A stretch of 64,000 nt of DNA from Labrenzia sp. PHM005. GTDB lineage: Bacteria; Pseudomonadota; Alphaproteobacteria; Rhizobiales; Stappiaceae. Below are positions 36,459 through 44,749 of this stretch, one piece after another; position 1 is the stretch's first letter; each line of letters starts with the position of its first letter. The notes under the pieces were generated by a model that did no database searches, had not been told where the DNA came from, and worked only from the letters and a program-made list of their open reading frames with translations. The stretch covers positions 1,607,001 to 1,671,000 of the forward strand of contig NZ_CP041191.1 in assembly GCF_006517275.1 (NCBI RefSeq), read 5' to 3'. A program made the position numbers and the translations under genes.

Positions 36459-36490
36459 GAGGCGGACGCTAAACGGTTTCCGCCTCTTTT
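36459..36490 (+). terminator. Terminator for the SDR gene, embedded in the convergent ABC transporter's 3' end
   Basis: An 8-bp stem (36459-36466 with 36479-36486) is followed by TTTT. The right arm and U tract lie inside the last codons of the minus-strand ABC transporter. Confidence 0.75.
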
Positions 36491-38256
36491 CCGTTTCCGA
36501 ATTGCAGCTCTGCGAGCTTTGCATAAAGGCCGCCTGCAGCACTCAGATCCTGGTGGGTGCCGGTTTCCACGATCCGGCCTTGATCCATCACGACGATCCG
36601 GTCCGCTTTCAAGACGGTCGCCAGCCGGTGGGCGATGATCAGGGTCGTCCTGCCTTCCATTAGCTGATCAAGAGCGGTTTGCACCAGCTGTTCACTTTCG
36701 GCATCCAGCGCGCTGGTGGCCTCGTCCAATAAAAGGACCGGCGCATGTTTGAGGACCGCGCGGGCGATCGCGATACGCTGGCGTTGGCCGCCGGACAGAG
36801 TGATACCGCGTTCACCGACCATCGTGTCGTAGCCGTTTGTCATTTTTTCAATAAACGGAGCAGCGAGGGCGGCGGTAGCCGCCGCGACAATCTCGTCTCT
36901 GCCCGCCTCCGGTCTGCCATAGGCGATGTTGTCCGCAACACTGGCGCCAAAAACAGCCGTATCCTGTGGCACCATGGCGATATGGCGCCGAAGATTTTCA
37001 GGATCGAGCTTGGTAAGCTCCGCGCCGTTCATTTGGATATTGCCGCTTGTGGGATCGTAAAAGCGCATCAGCAGGCTGAAGAGTGTGGATTTGCCCGCGC
37101 CCGACGGGCCGACCACAGCCACTTTTTCTCCCGGCGCGATTGTCAGGCTCAGATCCCGGACAACCGGCATTTTTTCTGCATTCTCATAGGCAAACGACAC
37201 GTTGTCGAAGACGATTTCGCCGCGCGGTGTCTCGGGAAGCGGGAGAGGATTGGCGGGGGCACGGATTGCAGGTTCGATTTCAAGCAATTCGGACAAGCGC
37301 TCGGCGGCGCCAGCCGCCTGCGAGAGTTCACCCCAAACTTCCGAAAGCGCTGCGAGCGACCCGGCTGCCAGGATCGAATAAAGCAGGAATTGGCTGAGTT
37401 CACCGCCTGTGATCCGTCCGGCAAAAACGTCACTGGCACCAATCCATAAGACGGCCACGATCGAAGAGCCGATCACAAGGATCGCAAATCCGGTCAGGGC
37501 CGCTCTTGCGACAAATGCCTGGCGGGCCGCTGAAAAGGCGGTTTCGACAGCCGTACTGTATCTATCTGAGCTGCGGCGTTCGTGGGTGAAAGCCTGCAGG
37601 GTTCGGACCGATCCAAGCATCTCGCCTGCATAGGCCGAGGCGTCGGCCAACATGTCCTGTGCGTAGCGGGACCGTTTGCGCACCTTCCGGCCAAATCCGA
37701 GGATCGGAATAAGGATCACCGGGATCGCCGCTAGGACAATGACGGACAGGCGCGGGCTGGTTACCACCATCATGACTGCAGCGCCGGTGAACATGATGGT
37801 GTTGCGCATGGCAAGGGAAGCGCTGGCGCCAAAGGCGGATTTGATTTGTGTGGTGTCGGCGGTCAGCCGCGAAAGGATTTCACCGGATTTGGCACTATCA
37901 TAAAAAGAGGGACTGAGCCGGGTCAGATGGGCAAACACATCAGACCGCAATTCCGCGACAACCCGTTCGCCAAGCCACATGACCAGGAAATACCGGACTG
38001 AACTTGCACAGGCGAGCGCGCAGACAACTCCGATCAGAACGGCAAAATAGGAATTGACCAGCGCCGGATCTCCTGCGCCAAAACCGTAATCGATCATGCG
38101 GCGCACGGCAGCCGGAAGAACAAGCGTGATGACTGCGGCCGAGAACAAAGCCCCCAATGCGGCCAGGACCATCCCCTTGTGTTTAAGGAGATAGGGAAAC
38201 AGCCGTGTTAAGGGCCGCAAAGACCGCCGGCGGTCGGAGGTGGCTTCGTTGGACAT
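36469..38256 (-). CDS. ABC exporter, MsbA/lipid A flippase-like half transporter
   Basis: A 595-residue fused permease-ATPase. Six helices occupy about residues 25-310; the nucleotide-binding domain has Walker A GPSGAGKST, signature LSGGQRQR, Walker B VLLLDEATSALD and the His switch in IIAHRL. It should work as a homodimer, exporting lipids or drugs. The start at ATG 38256 has an AAGGG site; an upstream GTG at 38262 is less likely. Confidence 0.92.
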   Translation of the reverse strand: MSNEATSDRRRSLRPLTRLFPYLLKHKGMVLAALGALFSAAVITLVLPAAVRRMIDYGFGAGDPALVNSYFAVLIGVVCALACASSVRYFLVMWLGERVVAELRSDVFAHLTRLSPSFYDSAKSGEILSRLTADTTQIKSAFGASASLAMRNTIMFTGAAVMMVVTSPRLSVIVLAAIPVILIPILGFGRKVRKRSRYAQDMLADASAYAGEMLGSVRTLQAFTHERRSSDRYSTAVETAFSAARQAFVARAALTGFAILVIGSSIVAVLWIGASDVFAGRITGGELSQFLLYSILAAGSLAALSEVWGELSQAAGAAERLSELLEIEPAIRAPANPLPLPETPRGEIVFDNVSFAYENAEKMPVVRDLSLTIAPGEKVAVVGPSGAGKSTLFSLLMRFYDPTSGNIQMNGAELTKLDPENLRRHIAMVPQDTAVFGASVADNIAYGRPEAGRDEIVAAATAALAAPFIEKMTNGYDTMVGERGITLSGGQRQRIAIARAVLKHAPVLLLDEATSALDAESEQLVQTALDQLMEGRTTLIIAHRLATVLKADRIVVMDQGRIVETGTHQDLSAAGGLYAKLAELQFGNGKEAETV

Positions 38257-38573
38257 GTACACCCTTGTTCGTTCAGAAGACCAAGTTTTGTCTATAGCTT
38301 ACTTAAGCGGCTGTGGGGCTTGTGCCAATCCCGGATACAGACTCTAGCCGGTTTGAAGGAGTGCAATTTTGACACATCTCAGTTTGTTTGCTGGATTTAG
38401 GAAATTGCTTGGAAAATGCGGGAACTTCGGTCTTGTCTTGTCTTGCGGCTTAGGGTATATCCCCGCCTCATGTTTCTAAGGGCGGCGTCCGCAACTGGAT
38501 CGGCGGCCCTTTATCTCGTTTGCGTTCCATGGCGTTCTTTAAGATCGTGAAAGGACGCTGGAAAGGACCGGTC
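38257..38573. other. Leader and promoter region of the L31 gene, no ORF
   Basis: No gene is supported here apart from the L31 promoter and its leader. An imperfect hairpin (around AAGGGC at 38478 to GCCCTT at 38511) lies in the untranslated leader. Confidence 0.5.
38433..38461 (+). promoter_or_regulatory. Predicted sigma-70 promoter of rpmE
   Basis: TTGTCT (38433-38438), a 17-base spacer and TATATC (38456-38461). The same -10 hexamer precedes tRNA-Val. It predicts a leader of about 105 bases. Confidence 0.6.
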
Positions 38574-38798
38574 ATGAAAGCGGATATCCATCCCGACTAC
38601 CACACCATCAAGGTCGTAATGACCGATGGCACCGAATTCACCACCCGCTCCACCTATGGCGCGGAAGGCGACACCCTGCAGCTCGACATCGACCCGACGT
38701 CTCACCCGGCTTGGACCGGCGGAAACGCACAGTTGATGGACCGCGGCGGCCGCGTGTCCCGCTTCAAGAACAAGTTTGCTGGTTTCCTAGGTTCATAA
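38574..38798 (+). CDS. rpmE: 50S ribosomal protein L31, zinc-free type
   Basis: A 74-residue protein: [45 protein letters not shown] and [17 protein letters not shown]. The zinc-binding cysteines of C-plus L31 are absent, so it is the C-minus form, as common in Alphaproteobacteria. An AAAGGA site fixes ATG 38574; in-frame upstream codons are not needed. L31 bridges the central protuberance and the 30S head. Terminator follows. Confidence 0.96.
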   Translation: MKADIHPDYHTIKVVMTDGTEFTTRSTYGAEGDTLQLDIDPTSHPAWTGGNAQLMDRGGRVSRFKNKFAGFLGS

Positions 38799-38823
38799 GT
38801 CCCGGTTTCCTAGACGACTGTTT

Positions 38824-38852
38824 AAAACCCGGCCTCAAGGCCGGGTTTTTTT
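38824..38852 (+). terminator. Rho-independent terminator of rpmE
   Basis: An 11-bp stem (38824-38834 with 38839-38849) with a run of seven T residues on the plus-strand side. Confidence 0.93.
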
Positions 38853-38876
38853 GTACCTCACTGAATGCGGACACGA

Positions 38877-38903
38877 AAAAAGCCGCCCCGAAGGACGGCT
38901 TAC
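38877..38903 (-). terminator. Terminator of the rcdA gene
   Basis: An AAGCCG-based stem with one mismatch, a CGAA loop and six U residues on the minus strand, 30 bases past the rcdA stop. Confidence 0.75.
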
Positions 38904-38932
38904 AAGGGCAGTTTTTGTAATTGAGGTGAGGC

Positions 38933-39475
38933 TTAGCCGATCTTACCGAAAGCGGCGTGCAGCTGACTGATCTGCGAGGCCACCGGGTTGTCGTTGTTGG
39001 CTTCTTCTTGCGGGGCGTTGTCTTCCACACGGTACAACATCTTGTCGAGATGTACGACGCGTTCCTGTAAGCGAGTGGAGCGCTCTACAAGAGTGCGCAG
39101 GGTTTCCGGCAAATCGTCCCAGGCCGGGCCGCCCATGGCGCTGCTCAACTTGTCCAAACGGACCTTGTTCTTGTCGCTGCCTGCCTGCTCGCGGGACATT
39201 TCGCCTTCGTTGACGGCACGCTGCAGCAAAAGCCAGGAGGCTAGCTGCATCAACCGCGTGGTCAGGCGCATGGATTCGGTTGCGTAGGCAAGAGATGCCG
39301 GGCGTGCCAATTGTTTGGCTTCCTCGCGGCCATCGCCATCCAGATAAAGAGCGGTTTCTTCGACCAGCGACATACCTTCCTGAAACAGGGTCTGGAAGTT
39401 ATCCGAATTCGCCAAGTGGTGTGCGATATGCACTGCGCTTGTGGAAAGGTCCGCTTTTTTGAAATCTTCAGTCAT
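38933..39475 (-). CDS. rcdA: RcdA-like regulator of CtrA degradation (DUF1465)
   Basis: A 180-residue DUF1465 protein: HLANSDNFQTLFQEGMSLVEETALYLDGDGREEAK, then LTTRLMQLASWLLLQRAVNEGEMS and LVERSTRLQERVVHLDKMLY. The three-helix core matches Caulobacter RcdA, an adaptor that binds CpdR-primed ClpXP and delivers CtrA-pathway substrates. The acidic, disordered-looking C-terminus (NAPQEEANNDNP) is typical. Its partner CpdR is encoded in this window too. Confidence 0.9.
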   Translation of the reverse strand: MTEDFKKADLSTSAVHIAHHLANSDNFQTLFQEGMSLVEETALYLDGDGREEAKQLARPASLAYATESMRLTTRLMQLASWLLLQRAVNEGEMSREQAGSDKNKVRLDKLSSAMGGPAWDDLPETLRTLVERSTRLQERVVHLDKMLYRVEDNAPQEEANNDNPVASQISQLHAAFGKIG

Positions 39476-39882
39476 GAGATTACTACGCCTCAGTTACATG
39501 TTCCGTCTGTGCCGCACCTTGTCCCATCGCCGGATGTGTCATCCCAGGTCAGGTGTTCCGTTTTGGAACGATGCGTGCCCTTGTCCCCTTTACTGAGCAA
39601 TCCGCGTGCCAGCAGCAGCTGCCCAAGGGGCGTTAACCAGAACAAAGACAGCCTACTATGGCCGGTCGGCAAAAAAAAGAGCCGCTGGTGCGGCTCTAAG
39701 TCTTTAACAGGGAGGCGTCAAACAGAGTGGACAGTGGCCACTCCTATCCAGATGACTGGATGCCTATATTTATAATTTGGAAAGATTAATGAGTGGTAAA
39801 TAAACAAAATTATAGCGATTTCGTTAAGGATAAAACCCTTTGATTTTTAATAAACAAACGAAAAATGTAAGATATTACAAGG
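39476..39882. other. Intergenic region, 0.41 kb, with terminator and AT-rich tract
   Basis: The region upstream of rcdA. Bases 39490-39672 on the minus strand hold a 60-codon open frame of unclear status. A minus-strand terminator stands at 39671-39697. A markedly AT-rich tract runs 39760-39880. No conserved gene recognised. Confidence 0.5.
39671..39697 (-). terminator. Minus-strand intrinsic terminator upstream of rcdA
   Basis: A perfect 8-bp stem (39678-39685 with 39690-39697) with a TGGT-type loop and at least seven U residues on the minus strand. It lies about 185 bases past the DUF1192 stop and could end that transcript or a separate small RNA. Confidence 0.88.
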
Positions 39883-40080
39883 CTATTTCTGAAAAAAAGC
39901 ATCTGCGGCATCGCGAATATTGCTGCGTTGTTCAAGAGTGTTTTTGGTACGGTTAATCTCTTCGCTCAGTGCTTCGATCCGATCCCTAAGTTCATCCTCT
40001 GACAGTCTGGTGAGATCCTCCCCAACCGTGATCGGAGCGCTTTCAGTTTTTTTGGGGATATCATCATCAAAGAGGCTCAT
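39883..40080 (-). CDS. DUF1192 family small protein
   Basis: A 65-residue acidic protein: MSLFDDDIPKK, ITVGEDLTRLSEDELRDRIE, then LSEEINRTKNTLEQRSNIRDAADAFF, the DUF1192 signature. A coiled-coil C-terminal half. Function unknown. It is divergent from the quinone oxidoreductase gene. Confidence 0.88.
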   Translation of the reverse strand: MSLFDDDIPKKTESAPITVGEDLTRLSEDELRDRIEALSEEINRTKNTLEQRSNIRDAADAFFQK

Positions 40081-40218
40081 CTCAGATCTCCGCTACCATC
40101 CGACATTTAGCTGCCTTGCCGATTGGGAATTGATGCTAATAGTCTCAATCACCATTTACCATAGAAATGGGACAGGCGCTGTAAATCGTCCCAATATGAA
40201 CCACAAGGATGACCTACA

Positions 40219-41223
40219 ATGCAAAATCTGCCGGGCACAATGTCAGTCATTGCGATTTCCCAACCAGGCGGCCCGGAGGTTCTCGTTGTGGAACAGCGGC
40301 CGCTTCCGGATCTCAACGACGGAGAAATTCTGATCCGTGTCGAGGCAGCGGGTGTAAACCGCCCCGATGTACTTCAGCGGATGGGGGCCTATCCGCCGCC
40401 AAAGGGTGCGTCTGATTTGCCCGGACTGGAAGTTGCTGGTGAAGTGGTGGCTTTGGCAGATGGTGCAAGTGGCCACGTGATTGGCGATAAGGTGACCGCC
40501 CTTTGCCCCGGCGGCGGGTATGCCGATTATTGCAAAGTGCCTGCCGGTCACGCTCTGCCTGTGCCTTCCGGCCTATCAGCGATTGAGGCGGCATCGTTAC
40601 CAGAGACGTTCTTTACGGTTTGGACGAATGTTTTTGACCGCTGCGGGCTCAAAGAGGGAGAGCGGTTTTTGGTGCATGGCGGCACGTCTGGGATCGGCAC
40701 ATGTGCAATCCAGTTGGCCAAGGCATTTGGAGCAGAGGTGTTCACGACAGTCGGTTCCGATGAAAAAGCAGACGCTGTCAAAGCGCTCGGGGCCGACCAT
40801 GCGATCAATTACCGGGATGTGGCGTTCGAGAAAGTTGTACTGGAGCTGTCCGGCGGCAAAGGGGTCGATGTGATTCTTGATATGGTGGGCGGCGACTATG
40901 TGGAGCGCAATTGGAAAGCGGCTGCCGTTGAAGGCCGGATATGCCAAATCGCCACGTTGAACGGTGTCTCCCACGATGTGAATTTCTCCCGTCTCATGGT
41001 GAAACGTCTCACCCATACGGGCACGACGCTGCGACCGCGTGACAACGCTTTCAAGACTGCGATCGCGGATAACTTGAAATCCAAAGTCTGGCCGTTGATC
41101 GAATCGGGAAAGATCAAACCTGTGGTCGATTCCACTTATCCGCTGGCCGAGGCCGCCGAAGCGCATAGACGCATGGAAAGCTCTGGCCATATCGGAAAAA
41201 TTGTTCTGACATTCGGGAGTTAA
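40219..41223 (+). CDS. NAD(P)H quinone oxidoreductase, PIG3/TP53I3-type MDR protein
   Basis: A 334-residue zinc-free medium-chain dehydrogenase/reductase: GEILIRVEAAGVNRPDVLQR, LPGLEVAGEV, then VHGGTSGIGTCAIQLAKAFGAEV (NADPH-binding) and GIGT-rich turns. The ending AEAHRRMESSGHIGKIVLT is standard for the PIG3 group. It reduces quinones with NADPH. It may begin at the in-frame ATG seven residues in (40240). No linked genes. Confidence 0.9.
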   Translation: MQNLPGTMSVIAISQPGGPEVLVVEQRPLPDLNDGEILIRVEAAGVNRPDVLQRMGAYPPPKGASDLPGLEVAGEVVALADGASGHVIGDKVTALCPGGGYADYCKVPAGHALPVPSGLSAIEAASLPETFFTVWTNVFDRCGLKEGERFLVHGGTSGIGTCAIQLAKAFGAEVFTTVGSDEKADAVKALGADHAINYRDVAFEKVVLELSGGKGVDVILDMVGGDYVERNWKAAAVEGRICQIATLNGVSHDVNFSRLMVKRLTHTGTTLRPRDNAFKTAIADNLKSKVWPLIESGKIKPVVDSTYPLAEAAEAHRRMESSGHIGKIVLTFGS

Positions 41224-41377
41224 GGTGGTTTGCCGGTTGGCTGTGTGCGGTCTATGCGGACATGATTTGCGTTTCCGTCGCGTTCGGCATATATTCCCGG
41301 CAACTCCCATGATTTTGTAATGGAACACCGCTTTTCCGACCTGCCGGCCGGGGGAGCAGACAAGAGGAATTTGACCG

Positions 41378-42124
41378 ATGGCGAATACGCCGCTTATGCC
41401 GAAGGCAACCGCCGTCTGGCTCGTGGACAACACTGCGTTGAGCTTCACGCAGATCGCGACGTTCTGCAAGCTGCATCCGCTTGAAGTGAAGGCCATTGCA
41501 GATGGTGAAGCCGCGCAGGGCATTAAGGGTCTCGACCCAATCCTGACCGGTCAGCTGACCCGTGAGGAAGTGGAGAAGGCGCAGAACGACCCGAACTACC
41601 AGCTGAAGCTGCAGGGTTCCAAAGTTGTCGTTCCGGAAACCAAACGTAAGGGTCCGCGTTACACACCGGTGTCCCGCCGCCAGGACCGTCCGAACGCAAT
41701 CCTCTGGCTGGTGCGTAATCACCCGGAACTCAAAGACGCTCAGATTATGCGCCTTGTTGGGACGACCAAACCGACCATTGCCGCGATCCGCGAGCGCACG
41801 CACTGGAACTCCGCCAACCTGACACCGTCTGACCCGGTGACACTCGGCCTGTGCAGCCAGCTGGAACTCGACATCGAAGTTGAAAAGGCAGCCAAGAACG
41901 CACCGCAGCCAATGGTAGGTGAGCCGGTTGAAACGCTGATGCCGGTCGAAGACACCACCAGTGAAGACGCCATCGCAGCGGCGTTCTCGCTCGATCCGAA
42001 TACGGCTCCGAAGCGTGAGGAAGAAGAAGAGATCGATGTTGACGCGGTCTTTGCGAACCTGTCTTCGCCAAAGAGCGAAGATGATGACGCGGATGAGGAC
42101 GGCGAGAGCGACACAAAGCTCTAA
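41378..42124 (+). CDS. trcR: Cell-cycle transcriptional regulator TrcR (DUF1013)
   Basis: A 248-residue DUF1013 protein: PLMPKATAVWLVDNTALSF, ATFCKLHPLEVKAIADGE and KGPRYTPVSRRQDRPNAILW. The C-terminus is an acidic, disordered-looking tail (EEEEIDVDAVFANL, then DDDADEDGESD). The name TrcR comes from its annotation as a cell-cycle regulator in rhizobia; a helix-turn-helix-like segment lies near residues 20-45. No typical RBS is evident, and the frame starts at ATG 41378. The terminator overlaps the DUF1272 gene. Confidence 0.87.
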   Translation: MANTPLMPKATAVWLVDNTALSFTQIATFCKLHPLEVKAIADGEAAQGIKGLDPILTGQLTREEVEKAQNDPNYQLKLQGSKVVVPETKRKGPRYTPVSRRQDRPNAILWLVRNHPELKDAQIMRLVGTTKPTIAAIRERTHWNSANLTPSDPVTLGLCSQLELDIEVEKAAKNAPQPMVGEPVETLMPVEDTTSEDAIAAAFSLDPNTAPKREEEEEIDVDAVFANLSSPKSEDDDADEDGESDTKL

Positions 42125-42151
42125 GCCCTCAGAAAAGAATATAGTTTTAGA

Positions 42152-42184
42152 AGCCGCCGGTTGAACTCAGCCGGCGGCTTTTTG
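42152..42184 (+). terminator. Terminator of trcR overlapping the DUF1272 3' end
   Basis: A 9-bp GC-rich stem (42152-42160 with 42171-42179) is followed by five T residues. The right arm and U tract encode the last codons of the minus-strand DUF1272 gene. Confidence 0.88.
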
Positions 42185-42421
42185 TTGGCAGCCTTCTGGT
42201 TTGAAGATGCGTTTTGAGGAGGTAGGATATCTGGCCAGTACAGCTGCCGGACGAATCGGCCTGGATTGAAGATTGCCGCCGCAGTTTGGGCAAACTCCGT
42301 TCAAGGTGTTTTCCACGCAATCACAGCAAAACGTACATTCAAACGTGCAGATCATTGCATCTGCAGCGTCTGGCGGCAGATCCTTGTTACAGCATTCACA
42401 ATTTGGGCGAAGTTCCAGCAT
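42167..42421 (-). CDS. DUF1272 family Cys-rich protein
   Basis: An 84-residue protein. MLELRPNCECCNKDLPPDA and ICTFECTFCCDCV, then GVCPNCGGNL give ten cysteines arranged as possible double zinc-ribbon sites. Function unknown; likely a small metal-binding protein. ATG 42421 follows a GAGG-type site; GTG codons upstream are in frame. Confidence 0.87.
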   Translation of the reverse strand: MLELRPNCECCNKDLPPDAADAMICTFECTFCCDCVENTLNGVCPNCGGNLQSRPIRPAAVLARYPTSSKRIFKPEGCQQKAAG

Positions 42422-42551
42422 CACCTGCACCTCGGCGTTTCATATGGACTAGATCAGCGGCTGTTCAGGTGGAAACGCTTGAACAGCCACAAGCTGATCG
42501 ATTTTAAAGTGGTAGAGCATCTTGTCTGGGTTCACCTGAACGCAGGATGCT

Positions 42552-43586
42552 CTAGCGTTCGGTCAGTTTCAATTCGATGCGCCGGTTCTTGGCAAGGGCT
42601 TCCGGTGTTTCACCTTCTTCCAAAGGTTGGAATTCACCAAAGCCGGCCGCAACAAGGCGTTTGGGATCGACACCCTTCTCAATCAGGTACCTGACAACGG
42701 AAATAGCGCGGGCAGCGGAGAGTTCCCAGTTGTTGCGCAGCCGTCCGGTGCCTGACAGCGGGCGAGCATCGGTGTGACCGTCGACACGCAAGACCCAATT
42801 GATCTCATCTGGGATTTGCCCGCTCAATTCGATGATGGCTTCCGCTAATTTGTCGAGCTCGGTCCGGCCTTCCGGATTGATGTCCTCAGAACCGGAATCA
42901 AACAGAACTTCCGATTGGAAGACGAAGCGGTCGCCAACAACAGAGATGTCGGAGCGCTGAGATAGAATTTCCCGCAAGCGGCCAAAGAAATCTGAGCGAT
43001 ACCGGGAAAGTTCCTGCACCCGTTGGACCAAGGCCGCATTCAGGCGCTTGCCGAGGCTGGCGATTTTGGCCTGGCTCTGCGCTTCTTTGGCTTCCGAGGC
43101 TTCCAGCGCTGCGTTTGCCGCTGCGATCTGGCGGCGCAGGGCTGCGATCTGTTGATTGAGCAGCTCGACTTGAGCCAAGGCTGCTTGGCTGACCTGGCGT
43201 TCGTCATCAAGAAGCGTTTCCAGCCGCGCGGCGCGGCCCCCGGCGGCCTCTGCATCGCCAGAGCTGCTTTCCAGAAGTCCCAGCAGGCGGCTCTGTTCAG
43301 CTTCAGCACTGCTTAGGCTGGCCTGAAGCCCAAGAATTGTGTCTTCCAATTCGCCTGATGACGCCCTCTCAAGCGCTAACAACTCGGTGAGTTCGCTGAT
43401 TTGGGCATTGAGGCGGTTGAGGACTGTGTCCCTGCCGGAAAGCTGCTGCGATAAGAAGAATTGCGCGATCATGAAGATCGAGAGCAGGAAGATAATGACC
43501 AACAGCAACGTGGCCATGGCATCAACGAAGCCGGGCCAATAATCCGTTGTTTGGGCGCGGCGGCGCGATCTGAGGCTGCCAGCCAT
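42552..43586 (-). CDS. OmpA/MotB-domain peptidoglycan-binding protein with coiled coil
   Basis: A 344-residue inner-membrane protein: one transmembrane helix at about residues 25-50 (MATLLLVIIFLLSIFMIAQFFL), a long coiled coil at about 60-180, and a C-terminal OmpA-like domain with VDGHTDARPLSG, NNWELSAARAISVVRYL and NRRIELKLTER. The DYWPGFVDAMATLLL start is the MotB/ExbD-like anchor. It pairs with the ExbB/MotA-like protein encoded 5 bases upstream, so the two probably form an ion-driven motor-like complex coupling to murein. Confidence 0.87.
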   Translation of the reverse strand: MAGSLRSRRRAQTTDYWPGFVDAMATLLLVIIFLLSIFMIAQFFLSQQLSGRDTVLNRLNAQISELTELLALERASSGELEDTILGLQASLSSAEAEQSRLLGLLESSSGDAEAAGGRAARLETLLDDERQVSQAALAQVELLNQQIAALRRQIAAANAALEASEAKEAQSQAKIASLGKRLNAALVQRVQELSRYRSDFFGRLREILSQRSDISVVGDRFVFQSEVLFDSGSEDINPEGRTELDKLAEAIIELSGQIPDEINWVLRVDGHTDARPLSGTGRLRNNWELSAARAISVVRYLIEKGVDPKRLVAAGFGEFQPLEEGETPEALAKNRRIELKLTER

Positions 43587-43591
43587 GCCGG

Positions 43592-44581
43592 TTACTCCTT
43601 GGCCCGGTCAAAGGCAGCGGAAATGGAGGACAGAAGGCCTTCGATCCGCTTTTGCTGTTCACCTTGGGATTCAGCCCAGTCCCGCATCATTTGCTGTTCG
43701 GAGCGCACATGTTTGACGAGGCCCTGAATGCCTTCTGCAAGGTTCGCCATGGCTTGGGCTGCGTTTTTGCTGCCGCCTTCTTCAACGCTCTTTTGCAAGG
43801 CCGAGATCGAGGCCTGGATGTGTTCCACGCCCGGGGAATCGCTTGAAGCAAAAACGCCGTCTTCCGGGTCTATGTCGGTGACCGTCGACAGCCAGTCTTC
43901 CAGTTCGGTGTAGAAGCGGTTTTGCGCTTGCCCAGCTTGCAGGTCCAGGAAGCCTAGAATCAGGGAGCCGGTGAGACCGAACAGAGAGGACGAGAAAGCA
44001 GTGCCCATGCCGGACAAGGGAGCCTCGAGCCCGGCTTTCAGATCCTCAAAGATAACGTTGGCATCACCTGAACCGACATCCAGTGACTGGATGGTCGCGC
44101 CGACGGAGCTAACGGTTTGCAAAAGACCCCAGAACGTTCCGAGCAGTCCGAGAAACACCAGTAGCCCGGTAAGGTAGCGAGATATTTCCCGGGATTCCTC
44201 CAGGCGCATGCCGATAGAATCGAGAATGGACCGGGCTGTGGTTGGCGTTAGGGCCATGTCGCCAGCCTTATTGCCCAAGAGCGCGGCCATAGGTGCTAGC
44301 AAAACTGGCGAGCGTGTATCCAGTGCGGGATCGCCGATACGGAAGCTGTTGACCCAGGAGATTTCCGGAAACAGTCGGATGACCCGGCCAAAAAGAAGCA
44401 GAATGCCAAAGCCGCCGACAAAGACGATCAGGCCATTCAGACCCGGGTTGCTCATGAAGGCGACTGATATCTGCGGAAACAGGATGAAGGCTATGAACGC
44501 GACGATCACCAGGAAGATGATCATGAAGGTCAGATAGGCCCTCGGACTGGACAGGCTATAAGGATCAAATTCACGTGCCAT
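43592..44581 (-). CDS. ExbB/MotA/TolQ-like proton-channel family protein
   Basis: A 329-residue membrane protein with about four helices: YLTFMIIFLVIVAFIAFILF near the N-terminus, LNGLIVFVGGFGILLLFGRV, and the pore-type helices RYLTGLLVFLGLLGTFWGLLQTVSSVG and PLSGMGTAFSSSLFGLTGSLILGFLDLQ. The latter two match ExbB/TolQ/MotA helices 3-4. The C-terminal part is a cytoplasmic helical tail. ATG 44581 is favoured over a TTG at 44593. Partner: the OmpA-domain protein downstream. Confidence 0.86.
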   Translation of the reverse strand: MAREFDPYSLSSPRAYLTFMIIFLVIVAFIAFILFPQISVAFMSNPGLNGLIVFVGGFGILLLFGRVIRLFPEISWVNSFRIGDPALDTRSPVLLAPMAALLGNKAGDMALTPTTARSILDSIGMRLEESREISRYLTGLLVFLGLLGTFWGLLQTVSSVGATIQSLDVGSGDANVIFEDLKAGLEAPLSGMGTAFSSSLFGLTGSLILGFLDLQAGQAQNRFYTELEDWLSTVTDIDPEDGVFASSDSPGVEHIQASISALQKSVEEGGSKNAAQAMANLAEGIQGLVKHVRSEQQMMRDWAESQGEQQKRIEGLLSSISAAFDRAKE

Positions 44582-44689
44582 GTTTGCTGTCAATCACCTG
44601 TTTGCAGAGGTCATTGATTGATAGCGTGATTTTTAACAGGTTGGAAACCTAGAATCGGTGCTGCAGCCCCAATTATATTTGGATAGCGG

Positions 44690-44721
44690 AAAAACCGGCA
44701 GGTTCTGAAAACCTGCCGGTT
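44690..44721 (-). terminator. Rho-independent terminator of suhB
   Basis: A perfect 12-bp stem (44693-44704 with 44710-44721, 5-base loop) is followed on the minus strand by at least three further U residues, 28 bases beyond the suhB stop. Confidence 0.92.
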
Positions 44722-44749
44722 GAAGCTTTTCACCTGAAAATGGAGAAGA

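Noticed and set aside
36745..37449. 234-codon plus-strand frame opposite the ABC exporter
   Set aside because: It mirrors the ATPase domain codons and lacks a ribosome site.
40597..41523. 308-codon minus-strand frame opposite the quinone oxidoreductase and trcR genes
   Set aside because: It runs across two well-recognised plus-strand genes and resembles no family.
42552..44581. Zorya-type phage-defence motor
   Set aside because: Only the ExbB/OmpA-like pair is present, with no helicase or nuclease partner; neighbours are housekeeping genes.
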